Part shown: piece by piece, positions 31,950 to 40,303 of the stretch
How positions within the stretch are numbered: position 1 is the stretch's first letter
Layout of the letters: the number at the start of each line of letters is the position of its first letter
Assembly: GCF_009856825.1 (NCBI RefSeq)
Contig: NZ_WVTD01000015.1
Span: forward strand, 32,554-96,553
Source: Novosphingobium silvae
GTDB lineage: Bacteria; Pseudomonadota; Alphaproteobacteria; Sphingomonadales; Sphingomonadaceae
Reading direction: 5' to 3'
DNA length: 64,000 nt
The notes under the pieces: generated by a model
Databases searched by the model: none
What the model was told of the DNA's origin: nothing
Seen by the model: only the letters and a program-made list of their open reading frames with translations
Translations under genes and position numbers: made by a program

Positions 31950-34160
31950 TCATACCTCGGGCAGGCCGGGGAGCAGCTTGTCGGGCGTGATCGGGAAGCT
32001 GCGGGGCCGCACGCCGCAGGCGTTGTAGATCGCGTTGGCAATCGCACCGGCCGCGCCGCAGATGCCAAGTTCGCCCACGCCCTTCGATTGCAGCGGGCTG
32101 CCCGCGGGATCGCGCTCTTCCACCAGCAGGACGTCGAGGTGCGGCACGTCGAGGTTTACCGGAAGATGGTACTCCGCAAGGTCCGGGTTGACGATGTGAC
32201 CATCGCGAGGATCGAACACCAGATCCTCGGTAAGGGCGCTGCCGATGCCCCAGACCATGCCACCCATGCACTGCGACGTGGCGGTCTTCTCGTTCAGCAC
32301 GCGGCCCAGCGAAAAGGCTCCCGTGAAACGACGTATCCGCACTTCGCCGGAGTAGGCGTTCACGGCCACCTCGGTGAAGAACGCGCCGTACATGGCAGCC
32401 GCGAAGGCCTCCGCGATCTTGCCGGGCTTGAAGTGTCCGATCTCCTCGACGTCACGGCCTTCGAGAAGGTCGGCAAGCGGCACCTTGCGATTGCCGCTGA
32501 CCGCATGGCCATCCTTGAGCGTAAGACCAGCTTCGGCGCAGCCGAGCTTCCTTGCCAGTTCCTCGCGGATGCCCTCGCACGCTTCGAACACGGCCGAACC
32601 TGTTGAGGAGGCGCCCCAGCTTCCGCCCGAGCCCGAACCGGGCGGGAAGGCGGTGTCGCCAAGCTTCACGTCTACCGCCGCCGGATCGAGGCCCAGCATT
32701 TCGGCGGCGATCTGGCCCAGCACGGCATACGTGCCGGTGCCTATGTCCGTCATGTCGCTGGCGACTTCGGCGGTGCCGTCGCCGCGCAGCGTGACGCGGG
32801 CGTGGGCCTCGTTGAGATTGTGCACCCGCGTGGCCGTCGCCATGCCACTGCCGATCCACCACTCGCCCTCGCGCCGCTGGCAGGGACGGCGCGGGCCCTT
32901 GTCCCAGCCGAAGCGTTCGGCCCCGCTGCGAAGGCATTCCTCCAGCTTGCGCGAGCTGTACGGTATGTCCTCGCTCGGGTGCCGCTCGGGAATGTTGCGG
33001 AGCCGCAGTTCGACAGGGTCGATGCCGCTCGCTTCGGCAAGCTCGTCCATCGCCGCCTCGAGCGCCTGCATGCCGACCGCTTCTCCGGGCGCGCGCACCG
33101 AACCGGCGGTGACGCGGTGGACACGGGCGAGTTGCAGATCGAGCACCCGGTTTTCGCCGGGATAGAGGAACTCGCTCGCCTGGAGGACAGGCTCGGCGAA
33201 CTCCTCCTCGGGCAGGTTGGAGACCCATGCCTCGTGACCGAAGCCGATCAGCCGCCCCTCTGCGTCAGCGGCGAGCCGGAGCCGCTGGCGTGTTTCGGAA
33301 CGGCGCATGACGCACTGGAACACCTGCTGGCGCAGCATGACCACGCGCACCGGTCGACCCAGCCGGATCGCCGCCACGGCCGCTGCCACACCCTCCGGGC
33401 TGATACCCAGCTTCGAGCCGAACCCGCCGCCCACGTAAGGCGAAAGCAGGTGCACCTTCTCGGGTTCGATGCCCAGCGCGTCGGCCAGTTCCTTGCGGTT
33501 GAAGCGCAGCATCTGCAGGCTGGAATAAAGCGTCAGCGTCTCCCCATCCCACTGGGCGATGCTGGCATGAGGCTCCATCGCCGCGCTGTTGTGGCCCTCC
33601 GTCGTGTAGATGACGTCCACCGCGTGGGCCGCCTGACGCATGGAGCCTTCAAGATCTCCCTGGATCGTCGGATCCTCGAAAGGCTCGAATGTCGCCCGCT
33701 CGTCTGCGGGATCGACAAGCGCATCGGGCTCCTCGCGGTACTCGACCTTGAGGTGCTTGGCCGCATGGCGTGCCTGTTCGAAGGTTTCCGCAACCACGAG
33801 AGCGATGGGCTGCCCGTAGTACTGCACCTCGCGCACCTTGCGCACGGGGGACTCGCCCGCGCCGCCTTGCGCTGGGCGCGCGATCATGCGCTCGTCGGAG
33901 ATCACGGCGATGAAGCCGGGCAAGTCGCGCACCGAGCTCTCGTCCAGCAGAGTGACTTCGCCCCTGGCGATCGTCGCCGTGACAAGCACGCCTTCGACGC
34001 AGCCCGGTATTTTGTACCTGTATTCCGCTGCATAAGTCGCGGAGCCAGATACCTTCAGGGGTCCCTCGGGCCGGTCGAGAGGCTTGCCGATCACCCCTTG
34101 CGCCATGGCATCAAGGCGGTTGCGCTCGTCCGGTTCATCCATGGTGAGCGAACGGGTCAT
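31950..34160 (-). CDS. Aldehyde oxidoreductase, molybdenum-binding subunit (PaoC/YagR type)
   Basis: This 736-residue large subunit of a xanthine-oxidase-family aldehyde oxidoreductase binds the molybdopterin cofactor and oxidises aldehydes to acids. Seen are GKPLDRPEGPLKVSGSATYA at the start, YVGGGFGSKLGIS, GSVRAPGEAVGMQALEAAMD, GSGGSWGASSTGSAVFEAC and, near the end, SKGVGELGICGAAGAIANAI with the conserved catalytic GVGE glutamate. ATG 34160 overlaps the preceding stop (ATGA). With the FAD and iron-sulfur subunits it forms a PaoABC-like heterotrimer. E. coli PaoABC detoxifies aromatic aldehydes; the same role is likely here. Confidence 0.9.
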   Translation of the reverse strand: MTRSLTMDEPDERNRLDAMAQGVIGKPLDRPEGPLKVSGSATYAAEYRYKIPGCVEGVLVTATIARGEVTLLDESSVRDLPGFIAVISDERMIARPAQGGAGESPVRKVREVQYYGQPIALVVAETFEQARHAAKHLKVEYREEPDALVDPADERATFEPFEDPTIQGDLEGSMRQAAHAVDVIYTTEGHNSAAMEPHASIAQWDGETLTLYSSLQMLRFNRKELADALGIEPEKVHLLSPYVGGGFGSKLGISPEGVAAAVAAIRLGRPVRVVMLRQQVFQCVMRRSETRQRLRLAADAEGRLIGFGHEAWVSNLPEEEFAEPVLQASEFLYPGENRVLDLQLARVHRVTAGSVRAPGEAVGMQALEAAMDELAEASGIDPVELRLRNIPERHPSEDIPYSSRKLEECLRSGAERFGWDKGPRRPCQRREGEWWIGSGMATATRVHNLNEAHARVTLRGDGTAEVASDMTDIGTGTYAVLGQIAAEMLGLDPAAVDVKLGDTAFPPGSGSGGSWGASSTGSAVFEACEGIREELARKLGCAEAGLTLKDGHAVSGNRKVPLADLLEGRDVEEIGHFKPGKIAEAFAAAMYGAFFTEVAVNAYSGEVRIRRFTGAFSLGRVLNEKTATSQCMGGMVWGIGSALTEDLVFDPRDGHIVNPDLAEYHLPVNLDVPHLDVLLVEERDPAGSPLQSKGVGELGICGAAGAIANAIYNACGVRPRSFPITPDKLLPGLPEV

Positions 34161-35137
34161 GCGTTTTCTCCTGTCGCCTCGCGCAGCACGGCCTTCAGCA
34201 CGCGCTTGGTCATCGGTATCTTGAAGTCGTTGGCGCCATAGCCCCGTGCGTCGGCCAGCAGGACGTCCGCCGCCTCGTCGAACAGCGCGTCCGACGGCTC
34301 GCGGCCGAGCAGGAGCGCGTCCACCCGCTCGTCGTGCCACGGCTTGTGCGCCAGCCCCCCGAACGCGAGCGAGGCATGGCTGATGCGCCCGTCCTCCATT
34401 CCTAGCACGCAGGCGATCGACACCAGTGCGAAAGCATAAGACGCCCGGTCGCGCACCTTGCGATAGAGCTGTGCGCCGCCCGCCGGCGAAGGCAGGACGA
34501 CAGCGGTGATCACCTCGCCGGGCTCGAGCACGTTGTCCCGCTCGGGCGTGTCGCCGGGAAGCCGGTGAAATGCCCGCACCGGCACGCTGCGGATGCTGCC
34601 ATCGACTGCCGCGATCTCGACTTTGGCATCCAGCGCTGCAAGCGCCACCGCCATGTCGCCCGGATAGGTCGCGATGCAGCTTTCGCTTGCGCCGAGGATC
34701 GCGTGGATGCGGTTGAAGCCGCCAAGGGCGCTGCAGCCGCTGCCCGGCTCCCGCTTGTTGCAGGGCTGGTCGCGGTTATAGAAGTAATAACAGCGCGTTC
34801 GCTGGCACAGGTTGCCGCCGGTGGTGGCCTTGTTGCGCAACTGGAAGGTGGCTCCCGCCAGGATCGCGCGGGCGAGCACCGGATAGTCGCGGCGGATGCG
34901 CTCGTCGGCGGCGCAAGCGCTGTTGGTCACCAGCGCACCGATGCGCAGACCGCCATCCTGCTCGTCGATCGTGCCGAGTTCGAGACGGTTGATGTCGACC
35001 AGTTCGTCCGGCCGCTCGATCTCCAGCTTCATCAGGTCGAGCAGGTTGGTGCCGCCCGCAATCAGCCGTGCACCGTCGCGGGTCTGTTCGGCCGCGTGAG
35101 TGACCGCCTCGGCCCGGCTATACGTGAACGCCCTCAT
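34157..35137 (-). CDS. Aldehyde oxidoreductase, FAD-binding subunit (PaoB/YagS type)
   Basis: This 326-residue FAD-binding subunit has the flavin loops ARLIAGGTNLLDLM and LRNKATTGGNLC. Four cysteines, Cys111, Cys116, Cys126 and Cys135, in a segment with CYYFYNRDQPCNKREPGSGC reproduce the extra [4Fe-4S] site known from E. coli PaoB and absent from ordinary xanthine dehydrogenases. This places the complex in the PaoABC branch. The start at 35137 overlaps the iron-sulfur subunit stop, and its own stop overlaps the molybdenum subunit start, so all three genes are coupled by ATGA junctions. Confidence 0.92.
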   Translation of the reverse strand: MRAFTYSRAEAVTHAAEQTRDGARLIAGGTNLLDLMKLEIERPDELVDINRLELGTIDEQDGGLRIGALVTNSACAADERIRRDYPVLARAILAGATFQLRNKATTGGNLCQRTRCYYFYNRDQPCNKREPGSGCSALGGFNRIHAILGASESCIATYPGDMAVALAALDAKVEIAAVDGSIRSVPVRAFHRLPGDTPERDNVLEPGEVITAVVLPSPAGGAQLYRKVRDRASYAFALVSIACVLGMEDGRISHASLAFGGLAHKPWHDERVDALLLGREPSDALFDEAADVLLADARGYGANDFKIPMTKRVLKAVLREATGENA

Positions 35138-35634
35138 CGACCCGCCTCCAGAACTTCGGTGATGGCATCGACGATATTCGAGTAGGCGCCGCAGCGGCAG
35201 AGATTGCCGCTCATCCTCTCGCGGATTTCCTCGGGCGTCAGCCTGCCGGGTGCAGAGAGATCCTCGCTGACGAAGCTGGCCCAGCCGCTCGCCGCCTCGT
35301 CCAGCATCGCCTTGGCCGAGCATATCTGGCCGGGCGTGCAATATCCGCATTGATACCCGTCGTGGCGGACGAACGCGGCCTGCAGCGGATGAAGCTCCTC
35401 AGCCGTTCCGAAATCCTCAATGGTGGTGACCTCATCGCCTTCGTGCATCACCGCCAGGGTGAGACAGCTGTTGATCCGCTGGCCGTTCACCAGGACGGTG
35501 CAGGCACCGCATTGGCCGTGGTCGCAACCCTTCTTGGTTCCGGTCAGCCCGCAGTCCTCGCGCAGGAAATCGAGCAGGGTCGTTCGCGGATCACCTGTGA
35601 AGTCGTGATCCGTTCCGTTGATCGTCAGTGGCAT
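35134..35634 (-). CDS. Aldehyde oxidoreductase, [2Fe-2S] subunit (PaoA/YagT type)
   Basis: This 166-residue subunit has two [2Fe-2S] clusters. The plant-type site uses Cys37, Cys42, Cys45 and Cys57 (CDHGQCGACTVLVNG) and the second uses Cys96, Cys99, Cys146 and Cys148 (CGYCTPGQIC, GNLCRCGAY). I start it at ATG 35634 (MPLTINGTDHDF) after GAGGA. The open frame continues 34 codons upstream but contains no Tat signal either way. E. coli PaoA carries a twin-arginine leader for the whole complex; here none is visible, so this enzyme is probably cytoplasmic. It is first in the operon. Confidence 0.9.
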   Translation of the reverse strand: MPLTINGTDHDFTGDPRTTLLDFLREDCGLTGTKKGCDHGQCGACTVLVNGQRINSCLTLAVMHEGDEVTTIEDFGTAEELHPLQAAFVRHDGYQCGYCTPGQICSAKAMLDEAASGWASFVSEDLSAPGRLTPEEIRERMSGNLCRCGAYSNIVDAITEVLEAGR

Positions 35635-35722
35635 CGGGTCCTCGCGTATCGGGGACGATCCCGGCGAAGTACCGAACACGCCGAAATCAGGGTCATGGAG
35701 CCCTTTGTGGACTTGTCTGGCC

Positions 35723-35747
35723 AACGGGCTCGGCAAGGTTTGGTTGC
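35723..35747 (-). promoter_or_regulatory. EcfG-like promoter candidate for the aldehyde oxidoreductase operon
   Basis: On the minus strand GCAAC (35747-35743), 16 bases, CGTT (35726-35723): one mismatch in the -35 (consensus GGAAC). It is 89 bases upstream of the iron-sulfur subunit start. Confidence 0.35.
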
Positions 35748-35829
35748 CGCCCGCTATCCTGCTTTTCGGTGAGCGGACCTCGTGGCGGAGCGGGAAGCGC
35801 CTCCCCGTCCTGTGCGGGGTGAATTTACG

Positions 35830-35855
35830 GGAACGGCATGGGGCGCAAAGCGGTT
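35830..35855 (+). promoter_or_regulatory. EcfG-like promoter candidate for the SDR-GH130 pair
   Basis: GGAAC (35830-35834), 16 bases, then CGGTT (35851-35855). Read with a 17-base spacer, the -10 is GGTT, one mismatch to CGTT. The gene start at 35886 follows by 30 bases. The same GGAAC-N16-CGGTT layout occurs at 40196-40171. Confidence 0.4.
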
Positions 35856-35885
35856 GGGCAAGTTCAGGCCGATGCAGGAGACATC

Positions 35886-36641
35886 ATGACCGACCTTGCC
35901 GACGCACATACCCAGCTATCCACGCTGAAAGGCCGCCAAGCCCTCATCACCGGCGGGACCACCGGCATCGGCCGCGCCATCGCCGTGCTCCTTGCAAGCG
36001 AGGGCGCAAAAGTGTTCATCTGCGGCCGCACGCCGGAGCATCTGGAGGATGCACTCGAACGCATCCGGGAAGTGGGCGAAGGAGACGGGATCGCGCTCGA
36101 TCTCGCCGAACCCGACGCCGTCCGTCAGTTCTTCGAGGCTGCGAAAGCCTGTCTGCCCTCGCCCGACATCGTGGTCGTGAACGCGGCCGTGGCGGCCGGC
36201 GGCCTCTCCGACGTGAGCGTGGAGGAACTGCGCTATGCCATCGCCACGGATTTCACGGCCTATCTCACCACCGCTCATGCCGGCGCCGAACTGCTGAAGG
36301 ACAAGGGCGACATCGTCCTCATCGGCTCCATGAGCGCCCACGTCCTAGGCCCCGGATCGACCGTCTATGCAGGGATAAAGGCCGGCATCGCGGGTTTCTC
36401 CGAAGCCCTGCGGCGCGAACTGGGCAGCAAGGGCATCAAAGTCTCGCTGGTGGAGCCGGGCAAGACCGGCGCCGACATGCAGTATCCCGACGTTCCGGCT
36501 GAAAAGCAGCGCGAGATGATCCGCGAGGAGACGATGCTCCGGGCCGAGGACATCGCGGTGGGCGTGCACTATCTTCTCACCCAACCACGGAGGGCCGTCG
36601 TCCAGCAACTCACCATCGTGCCAAGGGCGCAGGAAGAATGA
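35886..36641 (+). CDS. SDR-family oxidoreductase
   Basis: This 251-residue short-chain dehydrogenase has the cofactor motif GGTTGIG (23-29) and catalytic Ser148, Tyr161 and Lys165 (YAGIK). I start at ATG 35886, with AGGAG seven bases upstream; an ATG at 35838 would add 16 residues and would remove the promoter spacing. The stop overlaps the GH130 start as ATGA. The substrate is unknown. Tight coupling to a GH130 protein suggests oxidation or reduction of a sugar that GH130 releases, which is inference. Confidence 0.85.
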   Translation: MTDLADAHTQLSTLKGRQALITGGTTGIGRAIAVLLASEGAKVFICGRTPEHLEDALERIREVGEGDGIALDLAEPDAVRQFFEAAKACLPSPDIVVVNAAVAAGGLSDVSVEELRYAIATDFTAYLTTAHAGAELLKDKGDIVLIGSMSAHVLGPGSTVYAGIKAGIAGFSEALRRELGSKGIKVSLVEPGKTGADMQYPDVPAEKQREMIREETMLRAEDIAVGVHYLLTQPRRAVVQQLTIVPRAQEE

Positions 36642-37771
36642 GCTACTCGGTAGACCGCCTCGTCATCACGCCCCACGACGTCGATCTTTCCCGCTCGCCG
36701 CTCGCGGGGCATCTCGATGCCGAGACTTACGTGCTGGGCGCCTTCAACCCCGGCCTGACGCGGCTTGCCAACGGCAACCTGCTGGCCATGGTCAGGGTTG
36801 CCGAAGCGCTGCGCCAGCCGATACGCGACGGGCACGTTCATGCGATCCGCTGGGAAGGCGGAGAAGGGAAAGGGCGTTACGTTCTCGACCCATGGCCTCT
36901 GGAGCATGCAGAGACGGCCGACCCGCGCAAGTTCCTGCTGCGCGGCGGGGGCTGGCGGATCATGGCGCTCACCTCCCTGTCGTGGCTGCTTCCGGTGGAA
37001 CTCACCCCGGACGGGCTGGAGATCGTCAAAACCCACTATGATCGCGCCATCGCGCCCGCGTACGATTTCCAGTGCTACGGCGTCGAGGATGCGCGCATCA
37101 GCCGGGTGGGGGATCGCTATCTGATGACCACCTGCTCGGTCAGCCCCGAGCGGCATTCGACCACGCTCTACAGCTCGCCCGACGGTCTCGACTGGACGTT
37201 CGAGGCTATCGTGCTGGATCACCAGAACAAGGACATGCTGATCTTCGAGGGACTGATCGGCGATCAGTACTGGGCACAGACCCGCCCCCTGGGAGACCTT
37301 TACTTCGCCTATCCGCCGGGAAGCGAGTGGCGGGCCGGGCCGTCGATCAATCTCGCCCATTCGCCCGATGCCCTGTTCTGGAAACCATGGCACAAGCCCG
37401 GCATCCGGCCACATGCGGCCACCGTCGCCACGGCGCGGATGGGCGGCGGCGCGCCTCCGATCCTCACGGACGATGGCTGGCTGACGCTGTGGCATGGCGT
37501 GGAGCCCAAGGAGATCGTGGGCATCTACCGCACCTACTGGTCGGTTCTGGACCGGGACGATCCCAGCATCGTCGTGCGGACCGAACACCAGCCGCTGCTT
37601 GAAGCCGCGCCCGAGCTGACCCGGCCGCTGGAAGATCTGATGTACGTGCGCGATGTCGTCTTCACCACCGGCATAGCCGACGGCGGAGACCACTACATCG
37701 TGGCGTCGGGCGAAGCGGACCTTGCATGCCGCATCACGCACGTGCCCAAGACGCGCTTTGCGCAGCAATGA
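36638..37771 (+). CDS. GH130-family glycosidase/phosphorylase
   Basis: This 377-residue protein matches glycoside hydrolase family 130, five-bladed propellers that include mannoside phosphorylases and beta-1,2-mannosidases. Seen are FNPGLTRLANGNLLAMVRVA at about 28-47, CYGVEDARISRVGDRYLMT with the conserved aspartate, and MGGGAPPILTDDGWLTLWHG. No signal peptide is present, so it acts in the cytoplasm on an imported or self-made mannoside. Whether it is a phosphorylase or a hydrolase depends on phosphate-binding residues I cannot place with confidence. It is coupled to the preceding SDR by a 4-base overlap. Confidence 0.82.
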   Translation: MSYSVDRLVITPHDVDLSRSPLAGHLDAETYVLGAFNPGLTRLANGNLLAMVRVAEALRQPIRDGHVHAIRWEGGEGKGRYVLDPWPLEHAETADPRKFLLRGGGWRIMALTSLSWLLPVELTPDGLEIVKTHYDRAIAPAYDFQCYGVEDARISRVGDRYLMTTCSVSPERHSTTLYSSPDGLDWTFEAIVLDHQNKDMLIFEGLIGDQYWAQTRPLGDLYFAYPPGSEWRAGPSINLAHSPDALFWKPWHKPGIRPHAATVATARMGGGAPPILTDDGWLTLWHGVEPKEIVGIYRTYWSVLDRDDPSIVVRTEHQPLLEAAPELTRPLEDLMYVRDVVFTTGIADGGDHYIVASGEADLACRITHVPKTRFAQQ

Positions 37772-37906
37772 CAGGGCACTGATCGAAGTCACCGCCGGGC
37801 GATGCCGGTTCATCGTTGTTCGCGCCCCTTGTGCTTGGCGCAAGGAACATGCGGGCGTGGGAATGCTTGAGTCCGTCGACCTCTTTTCAGGAAAGGGATA
37901 CGAAAA

Positions 37907-38185
37907 ATGATCCGCAAACTCGCCCTCCTCGGGCTTGCCGTCTTCGCAGGAAAGAAGCTGCTGGCACGCCCGGCCGCAGCGGCATCCGCGCCTGTCTCGG
38001 GCGTTGGTCATTCACCCACCGACCTTGAGCGCAACGCCATTCGTGACGACAGTCGCGACGGCAATTTGCGCGCAGACCCGCACTTCCGCCCCGATCCGCA
38101 TGGCCACATCCCGGAAGAGGACCTGGAAGGCCTTCGTCCCGTGACTTTCAAGCCGGCCGCCTCGCCTGCCGGCTATCACTCCTGA
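37907..38185 (+). CDS. Small hypothetical protein with N-terminal hydrophobic segment
   Basis: This 92-residue protein begins with one short hydrophobic stretch (KLALLGLAVFAGKKLLA). A polar tail rich in His, Asp and Pro follows (HFRPDPHGHIPEEDLEGL). The start has a strong ribosome site (CAGGAAAGGGATACG). I do not recognise a family. It stands 19 bases before the next small gene, so the two are probably co-transcribed. Its place among stress-type genes is the only hint of function. Confidence 0.6.
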   Translation: MIRKLALLGLAVFAGKKLLARPAAAASAPVSGVGHSPTDLERNAIRDDSRDGNLRADPHFRPDPHGHIPEEDLEGLRPVTFKPAASPAGYHS

Positions 38186-38203
38186 CCGAGAAGCGGGATC
38201 ATC

Positions 38204-38491
38204 ATGAGCACCAGCATCGAAAAGTCCTTTGCCACCCGCGCAAGCGCGGAACTTGCCGTCGAACGCCTCGTCCAGGAGTTCGGCATCGAGCGCACCGACG
38301 TGTTCGTCAGCTCCGCCGGTGACGAGAACAGCGCCGGCGATCAGCCCAGCGGCGGGGACGCGCCGGCGCCGTTGGAGGAAGGACGCAGCGATGGCGCGCT
38401 TACGGGCGCCATCACCGTCTCTGTCGACGTGAACGACGACAGCAAGGTCGAGGCGATCCGCAGCGCGCTCGACGACGTCGCGGCGAACTGA
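38204..38491 (+). CDS. Small acidic hypothetical protein
   Basis: This 95-residue acidic soluble protein has an N-terminal half (FATRASAELAVERLVQEFGI, ERTDVFVSS) that looks like a small alpha/beta unit of the kind seen in general-stress YflT-like proteins. A Gly/Asp/Ser linker follows, then ITVSVDVNDDSKVEAIRSAL. The ribosome site is GAGAAGCGGGATC. I do not assign a function. It is co-oriented with and close behind the small gene at 37907. Confidence 0.6.
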   Translation: MSTSIEKSFATRASAELAVERLVQEFGIERTDVFVSSAGDENSAGDQPSGGDAPAPLEEGRSDGALTGAITVSVDVNDDSKVEAIRSALDDVAAN

Positions 38492-38508
38492 CCTTGATCA
38501 GGCTGCCT

Positions 38509-39006
38509 CTAGATCAGGCGGCGTAGCAGCAAAGCGGCCATCGCCACTACGGCGATGGCCATTTGCACTGGCCGCAGCCGCGCGAAGTGCCCGGGCGCAT
38601 TGCCTTGCAGCGCGGCCTGTCGGTCCAGTGCTATCACCAGGATATAGGCGCCTGCCAGGCAGGCCAGGGCAAGGGCCTGCTGCTGCAGCCCGGCAAGGAT
38701 CAACGCTGCTCCTGCCGGAATGAAATAGGCGAGCATCGTCGCGATCTGGACGCCTGTCGACGCGGACGGATTTCCGAAGCCGTACCCCCGGCGCACTCCC
38801 GCCACGAAGGCGAGGATAAGCGCAGCCCAGATGATCGCGAGCCACTCCGCAAGCGCAGGCAAGGGGCCTGCTCCCACCCACGCGCCGATGGCGGCAAGCG
38901 CCATCGGCAGCATGGGACCGAAGCCGAACACGATGCTCAGCGGGGGGATGGGCTCACGGCCGTGTGAGGACGGGCTCAAGGCACTTCGCTCTCGGGCTCG
39001 CTTCAC
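38509..39006 (-). CDS. DUF3429-family membrane protein
   Basis: This 165-residue inner-membrane protein has a polar N-terminus and about four to five hydrophobic helices, including FGPMLPMALAAIGAW, WAALILAFVAGVRRGYGFG and LVIALDRQAALQG. The pattern W-x-A-x-I-L-x-F-x-x-G-x-R-x-G-x-G fits DUF3429 proteins, whose function is unknown. Its start ATG overlaps the stop of the oxidoreductase at 39003, so the two are translated from one mRNA. Confidence 0.75.
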   Translation of the reverse strand: MKRARERSALSPSSHGREPIPPLSIVFGFGPMLPMALAAIGAWVGAGPLPALAEWLAIIWAALILAFVAGVRRGYGFGNPSASTGVQIATMLAYFIPAGAALILAGLQQQALALACLAGAYILVIALDRQAALQGNAPGHFARLRPVQMAIAVVAMAALLLRRLI

Positions 39007-40145
39007 CGCCCCGTCGGCGACGAGGCGTTGACCGGTTCCGGCGCCTTCACCGGGTTGAGCCGCTGCTCCTGCGCGTCAGGCGCTATCCGGCGCGTACGGG
39101 CGAGCGGCGCCACCTTGACGGGCCCACCCGAACGCAACGCTTCCACGATCGCCTCGATGACGAGGATGTCGGCAAGGCCTTCCTCGCCATCGGGTTCCAC
39201 CGTGCGACCTTCGAGGATGCACTCGGAGAAATACTTCAGCTCGCCGCCGAACTGGTCGGTGGCCTTGAAGGTTTCGTGATCCTGCTGCTCGCCGATCTTG
39301 CGGTGGTGCTCCAGCCCCGGACCGTACCCGAAGGCTGGGTTCATATGGATGGAACCCTTGGTGCCGGCGACGATCAGGCTGTCGATCTGGTTGGCGAAGT
39401 AGCTGACCGTGAACTGCGCGAGGCGTTCTCCCGGCATTCGCAAGGTCACGGCGAAAGTATCGTCAAGCTCGCCAAGGCCTGCGCCCGGATGGCGGGTGGC
39501 GACGGCGGAAACCACTTCAAGCGGCTCCGCGCCGAACAGGAAACGAATGGCGTTGATGGGGTAAGGCGCCATGTCAAAAAGCGGCCCCGCCTCGATCCCG
39601 TTGCCTGCCCGGTGGTTGGATGGGTCGACCATCTGGCAGAAGCACGAGGTGAAGGCGACCAGTTCGCCCAATTGGCCCGCACGGATGCGCCTGATGGCAT
39701 CCAGGTTCGCGGGCTCGAAATGCAGGCGATAGGCTGTCATCAGCAAAGCGTTGCCTCGCTCTGCCGCCGCGATCATCTCGCGGCACTTTTCGGACGTGAC
39801 CTCGAGCGGCTTCTCGCACAGCACATGGATCCCCGCCTCCAGCGCGGGGATCGCGAACTCCGCGTGCCGCCAGTTCGGCGTGGCGAGATAGATCGCGTCG
39901 ACCTGCCCGGACGCGATCAGCTGCGGGAACTCGTCATAGTCGTAGCGATGCTCCACCCCGTACCGCTCCCCCAGAGCGCCGAGCTTCTCCCGGTCGCTCG
40001 ATACAAGCGCAGTGATCTCCGAGTTGCCAGTGTGCTTGACGCCGGGCATCAGCGCCTGCTGCGAAATGTCGCCGAGACCGACGATCGCGTATCGAACCTT
40101 GCGGCCGAAGCCGAGTGCCGAAGCGATGCTCATCCTGTTCTCCAT
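39003..40145 (-). CDS. Gfo/Idh/MocA-family oxidoreductase (cytoplasmic)
   Basis: This 380-residue oxidoreductase of the glucose-fructose oxidoreductase family has the Rossmann motif IVGLGDISQ (21-29) and EKP at 111-113. Unlike the protein at 2147-3250 it has no Tat or Sec leader; the N-terminus MENRMSIASALGFGRKVRYA is cytoplasmic in character. The start is ATG 40145 or ATG 40133. It is coupled to the DUF3429 gene. The substrate is unknown. An EcfG-like promoter candidate lies at 40171-40196, suggesting stress control and, by inference, a role in making a compatible or protective sugar. Confidence 0.85.
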   Translation of the reverse strand: MENRMSIASALGFGRKVRYAIVGLGDISQQALMPGVKHTGNSEITALVSSDREKLGALGERYGVEHRYDYDEFPQLIASGQVDAIYLATPNWRHAEFAIPALEAGIHVLCEKPLEVTSEKCREMIAAAERGNALLMTAYRLHFEPANLDAIRRIRAGQLGELVAFTSCFCQMVDPSNHRAGNGIEAGPLFDMAPYPINAIRFLFGAEPLEVVSAVATRHPGAGLGELDDTFAVTLRMPGERLAQFTVSYFANQIDSLIVAGTKGSIHMNPAFGYGPGLEHHRKIGEQQDHETFKATDQFGGELKYFSECILEGRTVEPDGEEGLADILVIEAIVEALRSGGPVKVAPLARTRRIAPDAQEQRLNPVKAPEPVNASSPTGR

Positions 40146-40170
40146 GTCTGGATTGTCTGTTCGACGGAGT

Positions 40171-40196
40171 AACCGGACGCTCCACGGGATGGTTCC
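40171..40196 (-). promoter_or_regulatory. EcfG-like promoter candidate (near match)
   Basis: On the minus strand GGAAC (40196-40192), 16 bases, CGGTT (40175-40171), 26 bases upstream of the ATG at 40145. With a 17-base spacer the -10 reads GGTT, one mismatch to CGTT. Confidence 0.4.
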
Positions 40197-40303
40197 GCCA
40201 GCCTATCGTGAAGTGCCGACCCGGCGAAATGCAAAAAAGACACGCCGCAGGGAGAAACCCGCCCCGGTCGCACGACTTGTACGCTGCGTTCGCAGGAGAA
40301 ACC

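Noticed and set aside
31924..32271. N-terminal extension of the DUF4336-like protein
   Set aside because: The frame stays open into the molybdenum-subunit gene, but that part is its out-of-frame shadow. ATG 31923 has a good ribosome site.
37838..37880. GGAAC upstream of the small gene at 37907 as an EcfG promoter
   Set aside because: No CGTT-like -10 occurs at a 16-17 base spacing (GCTT or CTTG instead).
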